A stretch of 64,000 nt of DNA, taken from assembly GCA_019636285.1 (NCBI GenBank), contig JAHBXV010000009.1, positions 62,001-126,000 on the forward strand. The letters are read 5' to 3'. The stretch's first letter is position 1, and each line of letters opens with the position of its first letter. The notes below the pieces were generated by a model. The model had not been told where the DNA came from and did not search any database. It was given only the letters and a program-made list of their open reading frames with translations. Position numbers and translations under genes: made by a program. Of the stretch, positions 52,203-61,232 are shown piece by piece. Origin of the DNA: Planctomycetaceae bacterium. Lineage in GTDB: Bacteria; Planctomycetota; Planctomycetia; Planctomycetales; Planctomycetaceae.

Positions 52203-52285
52203 CGTTGGCAGCCCATGCCAGAACAGAACTGTTCAGGATGGAAGCAGACACAACATGGGCTCCGTCGACGAGATCGACGTCCCCG
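52203..52285 (+). ncRNA. Candidate structured small RNA, weakly SRP-RNA-like
   Basis: An 8-bp perfect stem AGCCCATG (52210-52217) / CATGGGCT (52254-52261) encloses a region with CAGG and AGCAG in the order and approximate context of SRP RNA domain IV (UGUU-CAGG...AGCAG-ACA). Only five bases (ATGGA) separate them, whereas canonical 4.5S RNA has nine or ten with a GGAA loop. So it may be a divergent 4.5S RNA, a degenerate copy or an unrelated RNA. A second hairpin, CGTCGacgagatCGACG, follows at 52264-52280. The 3' end is not determined. Confidence 0.3.
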
Positions 52286-52447
52286 TGAGGCTACCACTGT
52301 CCGAAAGGAAGTGTCAAGAATTCACCCTTCCCGGACGGGCCGACCACGGCGATCCAGAGATAAAAACGTCGTTCGACACGGACGTCCCCTCCCAAAACCG
52401 GGCGTCCCAATGAGATCACCCGACTTTCTTTAGCGGTTGTATCAGCC

Positions 52448-53380
<933 letters not shown>

Positions 53381-53447
53381 GGGGAGTAGTGCGCACTTCT
53401 GCTTTCAACTGACATTTCGACGCAGCAGGCCAGCAGGAGCCAGACCG

Positions 53448-53696
53448 ATGAGCAAGATATTGAAACTCAACCTCACGGCTGAATTGCGAGCCTTCATTGA
53501 CCAGAACTCGGGAAACGGCACGCCGTACGCAACTCCTGAAGAATTCGTCTGCGAAGTTTTGCGAGAGAAGCAAGAACGTCTCGAAGCCGCTCGCATTCGC
53601 GATTCAATCCTGGATGGCTATCAGGATGCCATCGAGGGGCACACCGTGGCCTATCGCGGCGACCTCCGGCAGTTGCTGAAGGACACTGGCGGCTGA
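53448..53696 (+). CDS. ParD-like ribbon-helix-helix antitoxin, orphan
   Basis: 82 residues. LKLNLTAELRAFIDQNSGNG is an RHH strand-helix start as in ParD/CopG proteins, and YATPEEFVCEVLREKQERLE is the second helix region. The remaining part (AARIRDSILDGYQDAIEGHT) is the helical tail that binds a ParE/RelE toxin. No toxin frame follows on the plus strand; the next gene is on the minus strand. Either a solitary regulator or a decayed toxin-antitoxin locus. Confidence 0.65.
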   Translation: MSKILKLNLTAELRAFIDQNSGNGTPYATPEEFVCEVLREKQERLEAARIRDSILDGYQDAIEGHTVAYRGDLRQLLKDTGG

Positions 53697-53758
53697 ACCA
53701 ATTCCGATGTGTTTTTGTGTCAATTTGACGAGGCACGCCTTGAGCGACATCAGCGGGA

Positions 53759-54541
53759 TCAAGCAGATTCTTCCAGATCCCCGAATCCAAGACTTCGAAT
53801 GCGTTCACCCACGCACTGAAAATAAGCGTCTTTATTCCTAAGCCCGTGTGCAGCCGGATGCCGCACTACGGCATACAGGCGATCCTCACTTCGCCGAAAC
53901 CTTGCGGGGAGTGCCGAATCCATTCGGACGTCCCTCCAGGGAAATCCCGCAATCTCCGACCATCGTTTCATTCGACTGCCGTAGAAGATCACCACTCTTG
54001 GGCGATGTTTCGCAATCAACTGCCCAATCGCTTGAGCGCGCTTCTTGCCGAAGTGCCTTTGATATGCGGGTCGAGTCCGAAAGGCATCCGCTAACTTTGA
54101 ATCGCACTCTTGGCACAACCATTCGCCATAATTCCACGTTTTGACTGAGGGAGATGGTAAAGGAAGCAATTCCAGGAGACAGCTCTTCGATGTCGACCGG
54201 GTCCATTCTGTCTTACGAAGAGACTGGACATCACAGGGCTTCCCCTCGATTGCGAGCTGAATTCGAATCAGTCGGTCCCAAGTTCGCTGTGGCGGAACCG
54301 GGTCACGAAAGAGGCGATCAAGCTGCTTATCGTTGCAGTCACTCAATTTCTGATGGAACTTGTACCCATCGACAAAAGGAGCGCGATTGAACCCGTCCGA
54401 CCATTTCTTCAAACGCTCGTCTACGACTCGCTCGCATCGCCCTCCGGCTTCTTCAATCCCAATGAACCAAAGCTTGGATTTCGGGCTTCCATATCCGAAG
54501 AAGTTTTCCGCGTAGTCATGGAGAAGCTGGCAGTTGAGCAT
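53759..54541 (-). CDS. Uncharacterised protein with possible uracil-DNA-glycosylase-like fold
   Basis: 260 residues, Arg/Lys-rich, no signal peptide. YGSPKSKLWFIGIEEAGG near the N-terminus resembles the first UDG-superfamily motif (GxxxAxxxFIGExPG). Near the C-terminus LYAVVRHPAAHGLRNKDAYF could be the motif-2 HPS/HP loop. The centre has IGQLIAKHRPRVVIFYGS, the usual Rossmann-like strand before it. It lacks the Fe-S Cys set of family 4. The similarity is suggestive only. It lies in the low-GC accessory stretch, next to the ParD-like gene and facing it. Confidence 0.5.
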   Translation of the reverse strand: MLNCQLLHDYAENFFGYGSPKSKLWFIGIEEAGGRCERVVDERLKKWSDGFNRAPFVDGYKFHQKLSDCNDKQLDRLFRDPVPPQRTWDRLIRIQLAIEGKPCDVQSLRKTEWTRSTSKSCLLELLPLPSPSVKTWNYGEWLCQECDSKLADAFRTRPAYQRHFGKKRAQAIGQLIAKHRPRVVIFYGSRMKRWSEIAGFPWRDVRMDSALPARFRRSEDRLYAVVRHPAAHGLRNKDAYFQCVGERIRSLGFGDLEESA

Positions 54542-54747
54542 GCAACGATGTTCCTTGGGGTCGGTTGAGTGCGAGACTGGACAGAGACCGAATTCGGCGA
54601 CAGTGCGACAAGAGGCTGGCGTTCGACGATCTCAGTCATGATAACATTGGAGATCAGTCGCACCATTTTATCATCCATGACACTCCCGTGAATTCGGGCC
54701 ATGAACCTTGAGCCAGATTCAGAGAGTTGCTTGTTCATTCGTAGACG

Positions 54748-55335
54748 GTGAAATACATCGTGGAATTCAGCCTCGAAACGGGACTCTGGCTCGAAGCCCG
54801 CGGCACCTGCCTTCCCTGGGGTTCCACGATCAGCGATCTCCGGATGTCTGCGCCTCCCGATTTCTGCGGGGCGACGCAGGAGTCGCCTTCGGCTGTTCTA
54901 TTAGCCTGGAACGATCAAGTATGGGGTGGGCTGCCATGCCAGGTCTCCACCACATTCGGCGGTACCCATTGGCCGCAGTCTGAGTTACGTGCCGTCCGGC
55001 TGGTAGTCTGGACTCCCGCCGAGTTGCGTCCATTATCTGCCCATTTCCGGTGGCTGCAGACCGAGTTATACACTCGATTTGGGTCGCCGTTATCGCATTG
55101 GGATAATGAGGATGAGGGCAAGGCCTGTTGGCAACTAGGTAGAGTTACCATTCGGCATGAGTATCTCGACGGGATCTGGGGTGGCCACTTTGTATACGTC
55201 TTTCACCGCGAATCGGAAACCGAACGACATCCTTCACTCGATGACGCATGGGCACAGCGACAACTCCCCACGAAACTGACCACCAATTTCGCCAGTGCCG
55301 AGGTCGATTGCGCATCAGAAGTTTCGAGCCACTGA
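54748..55335 (+). CDS. Uncharacterised protein, accessory island
   Basis: 195 residues from a GTG at 54748 (MKYIVEFSLETGLWLEARGT). Trp-rich (eleven Trp, for example GGTHWPQSELRAVRLVVWTP, LSHWDNEDEGKACWQLG). No membrane segment or signal. I recognise no family. The base composition is noticeably lower in GC than that of the neighbouring core genes. Trp-rich small cytosolic proteins like this are often immunity proteins of polymorphic-toxin systems, but no toxin is visible, so no function is assigned. Confidence 0.55.
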   Translation: MKYIVEFSLETGLWLEARGTCLPWGSTISDLRMSAPPDFCGATQESPSAVLLAWNDQVWGGLPCQVSTTFGGTHWPQSELRAVRLVVWTPAELRPLSAHFRWLQTELYTRFGSPLSHWDNEDEGKACWQLGRVTIRHEYLDGIWGGHFVYVFHRESETERHPSLDDAWAQRQLPTKLTTNFASAEVDCASEVSSH

Positions 55336-55368
55336 CAGAGCCGGTATTCTCAACCGCCAAGGGCAAAC

Positions 55369-55941
55369 ATGCGAAGTCGGCTCTTCACGCAACAGGTTGT
55401 CATCGCCGCCCTTTTCGCTGCCATTGCTGGTGTTGCCTACTACGACTCCAGCGGTCTTCGCGGGGACGGGGATTTCAATCGCACGCTTCAAATGTGCAAG
55501 CGGGCCTCGAAAGTTGAGGTCTTCGAGGGGCTACCGCACCAAATGTTCGAGCCAGAACTCCTTGCCCAGGAGCAGCAGCGGAGTGATGTGTTCCAAAATC
55601 ACGACTTTGACTTCTACGAACCAGCGTTTTCGCTGCCTGGCGATGAATTTGACGGCTTCATTTCTAAAGTCGTCTCTCGAAGAACGTATCGAGCCTGGCA
55701 AGGATTCAAGGCATGCGGTGGATTCCATCCAGACTTCCTCCTGCGATTCCATAGCGCGGATGGTATTATCGATATTCAGATCTGCCTGGGTTGTGGCGAA
55801 GCACTCTTGTTCGGGAGAGATGGTTATTCGTATGTGGAAATCAGCGAGTTTGCTCGGGAGAGATGGAAAACGCTCCAAGAGAAAAGCCGGACCAAGCGGC
55901 CACTCCCGAGGAGATCAAGTGATGACGAAGTGAGCGAGTGA
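55369..55941 (+). CDS. Small protein with N-terminal membrane anchor, accessory island
   Basis: 190 residues from the ATG at 55369. A hydrophobic N-terminus (VVIAALFAAIAGVAYYDS) suggests export or anchoring. The centre reads ACGGFHPDFLLRFHSADGII then ICLGCGEALLFGRDGYSYVE, a motif shared by a group of planctomycete hypotheticals (HPD..LR....ICFGCGE). Likely a single folded domain; function unknown. Starts 33 bp after the previous gene on the same strand, so the two may be co-transcribed. Confidence 0.6.
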   Translation: MRSRLFTQQVVIAALFAAIAGVAYYDSSGLRGDGDFNRTLQMCKRASKVEVFEGLPHQMFEPELLAQEQQRSDVFQNHDFDFYEPAFSLPGDEFDGFISKVVSRRTYRAWQGFKACGGFHPDFLLRFHSADGIIDIQICLGCGEALLFGRDGYSYVEISEFARERWKTLQEKSRTKRPLPRRSSDDEVSE

Positions 55942-56067
55942 ATCCGTGATGCGAGGCTGAATTGGTTGGCCGAACTGCGGTTTTCAACAATATTGAAGAG
56001 ACGTTGACCTGCGAATTTGCCTGCCGATTGAAAGCTGACTGGCTGTTTGTCAGAACAAGACACCGCC

Positions 56068-56520
56068 ATGACGGAACTAGACTACTACGACCTTGGTGAG
56101 CTGATCGAACAGCGATTCGATCTTGGCCCAACTGATGCCAATAACGATCTGTGTAGCCGGGCGCTGATCGGCACCGCTATTGATGCCTCGCACCTCGTAC
56201 CAATCCCACTCCCGCCAGAAGCTCTAGCCGCGTTGAACTCCGCCGAACGCTACCTAAAGGGCGAGTTGTCGTCAAATCAGCTTGCTCAGGTACGCATTGG
56301 CCTGTGGAAGTATCTTGGGAATCGTTCGTGCGACTTCGACGACCCAAATGTCAACGCCGCTCGATTGGTCCTGTGTGCCACGTTCCACACCTGGGAACGA
56401 GAACATCTCCTCGAGTCCCTTATGGCGATACATGACTTCGCTCTGGCGGTGGGTGTCCACAAGGACTCACTGTCAAAGATTCTCCGCAAGCGTTTCGAGG
56501 GTCTTATCCCAGACAACTAG
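56068..56520 (+). CDS. Small uncharacterised protein, accessory island
   Basis: 150 residues from the ATG at 56068 (a TTG at 56047 would add seven). Mostly helical and acidic: YYDLGELIEQRFDLGPTDAN, IPLPPEALAALNSAERYLKG, GVHKDSLSKILRKRFEGLI. No transmembrane segment, no recognised domain. It follows a 126-bp intergenic stretch after the anchored protein, same strand. Confidence 0.5.
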   Translation: MTELDYYDLGELIEQRFDLGPTDANNDLCSRALIGTAIDASHLVPIPLPPEALAALNSAERYLKGELSSNQLAQVRIGLWKYLGNRSCDFDDPNVNAARLVLCATFHTWEREHLLESLMAIHDFALAVGVHKDSLSKILRKRFEGLIPDN

Positions 56521-56671
56521 ACTCGAACTGAAGCTGCATTATGTGACACGTTCGCAGACCACCGAAACGGGCTGCAAACACCGACAGAACAATAATTGGG
56601 CCACTGGCAGCATCAGTGCCAAATAACCCCACCATTCGCTGATCCGTCCCACCCAGCCAAGAGGCCTACCG

Positions 56672-57094
56672 TTGACTGAGATGGAAGTCTGCCTGTCCTA
56701 CATGCAGTCCGCAGTGTCGCGACCGGGATCTGTCGCGCCATGGGCAGACTGGTGGTCTGACAATCACGAAAGGGTACGTGCAGCATTTGATCGACGGGAC
56801 TATCTTAGGCTGAAGTTTCGAAGATTGATTGCCGCGCGAGAAATCCTAGAACGCTTCGGCCGAATCGAGCCCGAAGAAAACGAATACGTTGATGCCGATC
56901 TTTATGCGACTCACTGCAAAGTGTGCGGCGAAAAGCTCATTTTAGCGATCCCCGGTGAAACGACAAGAAGACAGATTGTAGAGTTCGCGGAACGCATGGG
57001 TTGGGAGCAGATAAAAAGGGATGCTTGGATTCATCCGGGTGTTTACTGCCCGAACGGATGCCTATATGCACTTCATAATTACAGACGCGATTAG
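56672..57094 (+). CDS. Small zinc-ribbon-like uncharacterised protein, accessory island
   Basis: 140 residues from a TTG at 56672 with GAGG seven bases ahead; the ATG at 56681 is an alternative with a less favourable site. The C-terminal half has a CKVCGEKLILAIPGETTRRQ pair and later a CPNGC pair, a possible two-knuckle zinc site of four Cys. The N-terminal half is helical and basic (RRDYLRLKFRRLIAAREILE). No known family recognised. Lies 151 bp downstream of the preceding small gene. Confidence 0.5.
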   Translation: MTEMEVCLSYMQSAVSRPGSVAPWADWWSDNHERVRAAFDRRDYLRLKFRRLIAAREILERFGRIEPEENEYVDADLYATHCKVCGEKLILAIPGETTRRQIVEFAERMGWEQIKRDAWIHPGVYCPNGCLYALHNYRRD

Positions 57095-57286
57095 GCTGAT
57101 GAGAAACCGTTATAACGCCTCTCAGGGTCGTAAAAGTCCGTAAATAGCCAGGTGCACGAGAGCGGGGGCTGTAGCACTATTTCTGTCTGTGATTCGACCA
57201 TTCTGGCGGGATGGCTAAATCACACCGGCAAATCCAGCGCCACCGAGCCTCAGGCTTCCAAGTGGATTGGCCTCCTCCACCCAACT

Positions 57287-58264
57287 TCAAGTCCACCGCG
57301 CCCCCAACCCGCTCGCCCCCCGGCAGCGGGCGAGCACTTCCTGCCCTTTCGCACGGGCGCGGGTTGCTCCCTGGATCAGGACATCGCGCAGATCGTCCGG
57401 GCGGGCTTCCCACCAGGCGCGGCGCTCGCGGGCTTCCGCGAAGTAGGCCAAGGCGGCTTCGAAAAGCTGCTGCTTGGCTTCGCCGTAGCCCATGCCGCCG
57501 GCGCAATAGCGGTCGGCGAGCGTCTGCTGGCTCGCCTCGTCGGCGAACAACCGGTACAGCGTGAAGACCGCGCAGGTGTCCGGGTTCTTGGGCTCCTCGA
57601 CGGGAGTCGAGTCGGTTTTGATCGACATGATCTTCTTGCGGAGCTTCTTGCCGTCTTCGAAAATTTCGATCGTGTTGCCGTAGCTCTTCGACATCTTTTC
57701 GCCGTCGGTTCCCGGCACCTTGGCGGTCGAATCGAGCACGCGCGCGTTGGGCAGATGAAGGAACTCGCCGCCGTAGATGACGTTGAACCGCTGGGCAATG
57801 TCGCGGGTCACTTCCAGGTGCTGCACCTGGTCGAGACCGACCGGAACCACGTCGCTGTCGTAGAGCAGAATGTCGGCCGCCATCAGGACCGGGTACGTGA
57901 AGAGCCCGGCGTCGGCCGCGATTCCCTTCTCTTTCTTGTCTTTGTAGGCGTGACACTTCTCCAGGAGGTGCATCTGCGTGAGCGTCATCAAGAGCCAGGT
58001 CAGCTCGGTCACTTCCGGGACGTCGGACTGCCGAAAAAGCGTTGCCTTCGCGGGATCGAGGCCCACCGCCAAGAGATCGAGCGCGGCATCGAGCGTGTTT
58101 TGCGACAATTGGCCGGCATCGCGGACTGTTGTCAGCGCGTGCAGATCGGCGATGAAGTAGAACGACTGCTCGTTCCCCTGCAGCGCCACATACTGCCGGA
58201 TCGCTCCGAAGTAATTGCCCCAGTGGAATCGACCGGTCGGCTGAATGCCCGAGAGAACGCGCAT
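57287..58264 (-). CDS. trpS: Tryptophanyl-tRNA synthetase
   Basis: 325 residues. [20 protein letters not shown] carries the HIGH-equivalent (HWGN), [20 protein letters not shown] is the tryptophan/tRNA region, and [12 protein letters not shown] is [17 protein letters not shown] and [20 protein letters not shown] complete the class Ic fold. Length is within the usual 320-340. Charges tRNA(Trp) in the cytosol. Separated by 38 bp from pyrD upstream on the same strand, so they probably share a transcript. Confidence 0.97.
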   Translation of the reverse strand: MRVLSGIQPTGRFHWGNYFGAIRQYVALQGNEQSFYFIADLHALTTVRDAGQLSQNTLDAALDLLAVGLDPAKATLFRQSDVPEVTELTWLLMTLTQMHLLEKCHAYKDKKEKGIAADAGLFTYPVLMAADILLYDSDVVPVGLDQVQHLEVTRDIAQRFNVIYGGEFLHLPNARVLDSTAKVPGTDGEKMSKSYGNTIEIFEDGKKLRKKIMSIKTDSTPVEEPKNPDTCAVFTLYRLFADEASQQTLADRYCAGGMGYGEAKQQLFEAALAYFAEARERRAWWEARPDDLRDVLIQGATRARAKGQEVLARCRGASGLGARWT

Positions 58265-58302
58265 GGCAGGATAAATCTAGAAGAAGTGCTGAAACGGCGA
58301 CC

Positions 58303-59223
58303 TCAGCGACGAACCGGAAACTCAAGCGTCCCCACGACATCGGCCACGCGGTCGCAGCCGAGTTCCGTCAGTAGGACGGCCAGTTCGCCCACCAGGTTCG
58401 TCGCCAGCGTGGGATTGTAGAAGTTGGCGGTCCCGACTTGAACAGCCGTGGCCCCGGCCACCAGGAACTCCATCACATCGTCGATCGACTGAATCCCGCC
58501 GACGCCAATGATGGGAACCGAAACCGCCTGGGCCACTTGCCAGACGATCCGCAGCGCGACCGGCTTGATCGCGGGCCCGCTGAGGCCCCCGAGACCGTTC
58601 CCGAGCACCGGTTTCCGTCGCCGCCAGTCGATCGCCATCCCCTGAATGGTATTCACCAGGGAGACAGCATCGGCCCCCGCATCGGCAACAGCTTTGGCGA
58701 TGAGGGGAACGCTTGTCACGTTCGGAGTCAGCTTGGCGATGACCGGGAGCGACGTTGCCCCCCGGACCGCCGAGACAACCTCTGCGGCCATGCCGGGATC
58801 GGTCCCGTAATCGACGCCGCCACTGACGTTCGGGCAGGAGATATTGAGTTCGAGGGCCGCAAGTTGCGGGAATTCGTCCAGCCGCCGAGCCATTGCCACA
58901 AATTCGTCGGTATTCTTCCCCGCGACATTCGCGATGATCGGCGCGCCGAGAGACAACAAGGGCTGCACGTGCTTGGCGATGAAAGTCTCGAGGCCGTCGT
59001 TGTCGAGGCCGATCGAGTTCAGCATTCCGCCGGCGGTCTCCACCGTTCGTGGAGTGGGATTGCCGGGCCGAGGCTGCGGCGTGACGGTCTTGGGAATGAT
59101 TCCGCCCAGTTGCCGAAAGTCGGCATAGGCGACCATTTCCCGCGCGTAGCCAAAAGTGCCGGACGCCACGAGAATTGGGTTCGGCAAGCGCAGGCGGTTG
59201 AGTTGAACGGAGAGATCGGGCAT
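58303..59223 (-). CDS. pyrD: Dihydroorotate dehydrogenase, class 1B
   Basis: 306 residues. [20 protein letters not shown] opens the TIM barrel; [15 protein letters not shown] and [14 protein letters not shown] follow. The catalytic-base Cys is in [19 protein letters not shown] (1B uses Cys where class 2 uses Ser), and [20 protein letters not shown] is the FMN phosphate site. It oxidises dihydroorotate to orotate in pyrimidine synthesis. Class 1B needs the Fe-S/FAD partner PyrK for NAD; no pyrK is in the window. Upstream of trpS on the same strand. Confidence 0.95.
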   Translation of the reverse strand: MPDLSVQLNRLRLPNPILVASGTFGYAREMVAYADFRQLGGIIPKTVTPQPRPGNPTPRTVETAGGMLNSIGLDNDGLETFIAKHVQPLLSLGAPIIANVAGKNTDEFVAMARRLDEFPQLAALELNISCPNVSGGVDYGTDPGMAAEVVSAVRGATSLPVIAKLTPNVTSVPLIAKAVADAGADAVSLVNTIQGMAIDWRRRKPVLGNGLGGLSGPAIKPVALRIVWQVAQAVSVPIIGVGGIQSIDDVMEFLVAGATAVQVGTANFYNPTLATNLVGELAVLLTELGCDRVADVVGTLEFPVRR

Positions 59224-59436
59224 CGGCAGGGGACCACGTCACCAAGGCTGCCAGCCTCGCCAGCAAGTCGGGCGGTCTGACAGGGCGTATGGTAGCGGTC
59301 GACCTGGCCGCCGAACAGCGAACTCAGGACGGTTGACGCACGAGCGCGGAGCGGCGAGTCGCGGCAAGCGTGAACCGGGCGAAGTCTTCGCGGTCCACAC
59401 GATCCTGCCGCGAGTCCGGCCGAACGGACCACGCCG

Positions 59437-59658
59437 CTAGATGATGCCGCCATGCGTGCGATAGGGCGTCGCGAGGTCGGGCATGTCCAGGCCCCAAATC
59501 CGTTCCCAGATTTCGGGAATGTGGCGGTAGTTCTCGGACGTGAAGATGAGCTGACGCGCCCGGACATCGGGAGAAGACGAGTAGATCGGCAGAATGCAGC
59601 CAACCTGTGCCAGGGAACTGGCCAACAGCAAGGCTCCGAGACACAAGCGAATCCGCAT
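59437..59658 (-). CDS. Small lipoprotein of unknown function
   Basis: 73 residues from the ATG at 59658, which has a GGAG site seven bases ahead. A lipobox (LLASSLAQVGC) implies lipid modification at Cys21. The mature peptide is short (SPDVRARQLIFTSENYRHIP, then IWERIWGLDMPDLATPYRTH). This type of mini-lipoprotein recurs in planctomycete genomes, without known function. Isolated between pyrD and the HU gene, all minus strand. Confidence 0.7.
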   Translation of the reverse strand: MRIRLCLGALLLASSLAQVGCILPIYSSSPDVRARQLIFTSENYRHIPEIWERIWGLDMPDLATPYRTHGGII

Positions 59659-59831
59659 GACGTCTTCTCCATGACTGGCCACGTCTCATCCAGAGACGGG
59701 TCGCTCTCCAAAACCACTCGCTGAGATTCCGCGGGGGGCGGCTCGATCTGTTAATCAGGCTCAAGCCGCTCGCGGAGGTCTCTTTCGACATCGACAAATC
59801 GATTGAGGGATTGGAGTAGCGACGAAGACTG

Positions 59832-60278
59832 TCAGTTCCCGGAGGGCGAAGCCACTCCTTCACCGGCCGGAGACGACATCGTTCCCAGCCCCGTCGCGTG
59901 TCCATCCATCGTCGGGCTGACCGGCGGCGTTGGCGCCTCCGATCCCTGAGCCGATTCGCTCGCGGCCTGGGCGGACATCGCCGCCTTCGCCGCTCGCTCT
60001 TCCAGCTCGCGAACTTTCTCTTCCATCTCCTTACCCGGCTTGAACGTCACCACATACTTTTCGGCAACGAACACTTTCTCGCCGGTTCGCGGGTTACGGG
60101 CCTTGCGGGCCGCCCGCTTTTTCACTTCAAACACACCGAAATTTCGTAGCTCGATTCGACCATCTTCCACGAGCGTCTTCACGATCGCGTCGAACGTCTT
60201 TTGGACGATCTCCTTGGTCTTGAGCTGCGTCAGTCCGATCGCGTCTGAGATTTCCTTGACGATCTCTTTTTTGGTCAC
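59832..60278 (-). CDS. HU/IHF-family DNA-binding protein with a C-terminal tail
   Basis: 148 residues from a GTG at 60278 preceded by [27 protein letters not shown], then [20 protein letters not shown], and the DNA-binding arm [20 protein letters not shown], ending [20 protein letters not shown], form a complete HU fold of about 90 residues. The remaining 55 residues form a Ala/Ser/Pro/Gly-rich tail ([20 protein letters not shown]), unlike the short standard HU. Bends and compacts the nucleoid. Confidence 0.93.
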   Translation of the reverse strand: MTKKEIVKEISDAIGLTQLKTKEIVQKTFDAIVKTLVEDGRIELRNFGVFEVKKRAARKARNPRTGEKVFVAEKYVVTFKPGKEMEEKVRELEERAAKAAMSAQAASESAQGSEAPTPPVSPTMDGHATGLGTMSSPAGEGVASPSGN

Positions 60279-60637
60279 AACCGAGACTCCCTCGAAAGGA
60301 CTTGCGATGCCGACAGGCAGTATCGCGAAGCAACTTAGGCGAGTCTCAACTGTAAAGCAATTTTCGACTTAAAGTCAACCCACTGGATTTCAAACATCCA
60401 CGGAGTTTGACGTAACTGTCCGGCGTTTCCGCGGTGGCTTGCCCCGCTTGCGGCGGTAAACCACGGGCAGTTCCCGTCAAGCCCTGCACATTCGAACCAC
60501 TCAATTTGACCGGAGTCCGTCCGATCGATTCGGACGTCCGCTTGGGGAGATATCGGCCCGTCAGACTTGGAACTTGCGGTAAATCCGGAGCAATCGGCAC
60601 AACTCACGCAGATTCTCAGAAATGCGTATCCAGGAGT
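60279..60637. other. Gene-free interval upstream of the HU gene
   Basis: About 360 bp between the HU start and the YkgJ-type stop, both minus strand. A short minus-strand frame (60335-60607) has no family features. Contains GTCCGAtcgatTCGGAC (60519-60535), flanked by a second half-match (ggacgtcc), a palindrome that could be an operator of the HU gene. No tRNA: a GGTTCGAAT-like segment is present on the minus strand but the surrounding stems do not form. Confidence 0.45.
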
Positions 60638-61093
60638 TCACTTCAGTGCCATTTTCGCGGCGGCAACCTCGACGGCTTCCAAGGGAATCACATCTCCACG
60701 GCCGATTCCGGGACAGCGCCGCGAGGCGGCCTGCCAGGCCTCGGGAGTCTCCAGAAGTTCCGGCCAGAAAGGCCAGACACGGCACTGAACCGGGCGGGCT
60801 TCGTAGATCTGGCAGCGACGGGTGGCAGGGGAGAGATACACGCAATCGCCATTGGCATGTTCGAGCAGGCTGCGCCGTCCGCCGATTTGCCGGGTGTGAA
60901 GAGTCCGGAATCCGAGCGGATTTTCTCCCAGATGGGCGGCGATCGCCTCGATTTCCGCGTCGCTGACCCAGACCGCACCGGGGCCTCCCGTGCAGCAGTT
61001 ACCGCACTGCGTACAATTGAACGAGAGCCCTTCGCGATACCAGGGAGCGGCTGGATCGTCGGAATTTGCCGAGGCAGGTCGATCTTCGGTCAC
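60638..61093 (-). CDS. YkgJ-family cysteine-cluster protein
   Basis: 151 residues. FNCTQCGNCCTGGPGAVWVS supplies four Cys in the family pattern CxxCxxCC, with DCVYLSPATRRCQIYEARPV then QCRVWPFWP giving the second cluster. The set of conserved Cys probably binds Zn or an Fe-S cluster. The biological role is unknown; genome neighbours give no strong clue here. Divergent from purM. Confidence 0.9.
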   Translation of the reverse strand: MTEDRPASANSDDPAAPWYREGLSFNCTQCGNCCTGGPGAVWVSDAEIEAIAAHLGENPLGFRTLHTRQIGGRRSLLEHANGDCVYLSPATRRCQIYEARPVQCRVWPFWPELLETPEAWQAASRRCPGIGRGDVIPLEAVEVAAAKMALK

Positions 61094-61232
61094 GGCAAGA
61101 CCTCACGGGGACATGCAATTCAGGGGGCAGACTACTATGATCTCGCCCCGGACCCACGTCGAATCACCACATCGAATACCGTGGCCTCGAACAGCGAACT
61201 GATTGGCGGAAGGGTTCCCCGAGGAGACTCCC

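Larger units (their letters stand above)
51969..52447. other. Gene-free interval between divergent HEAT-like and HDAC-family genes
   Basis: About 480 bp without a credible protein gene; short open frames on the plus strand have no family features and unlikely composition. It contains a candidate structured small RNA (52203-52285) with a possible -10 box, described separately. The interval also holds a plus-strand segment with several weak hairpins downstream of that candidate. Confidence 0.5.

Noticed and set aside
52057-52413. 118-residue plus-strand frame in the gene-free interval
   Set aside because: Unlikely composition and it covers the candidate RNA; a conserved protein was not recognisable.
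53697-53758. Toxin gene after the ParD-like antitoxin
   Set aside because: No open frame of RelE/ParE size follows on the plus strand; only a minus-strand gene.
54421-54738. 105-residue minus-strand frame ahead of the UDG-like gene
   Set aside because: It overlaps that gene's start in another frame, has biased composition and no family features; probably a shadow.
60440-60560. Possible tRNA on the minus strand (GGTTCGAAT-like loop)
   Set aside because: The T-arm and acceptor stems do not pair, so a tRNA is not supported.
60335-60607. 90-residue minus-strand frame upstream of the HU gene
   Set aside because: No family similarity or ribosome site; better explained as the HU regulatory interval.
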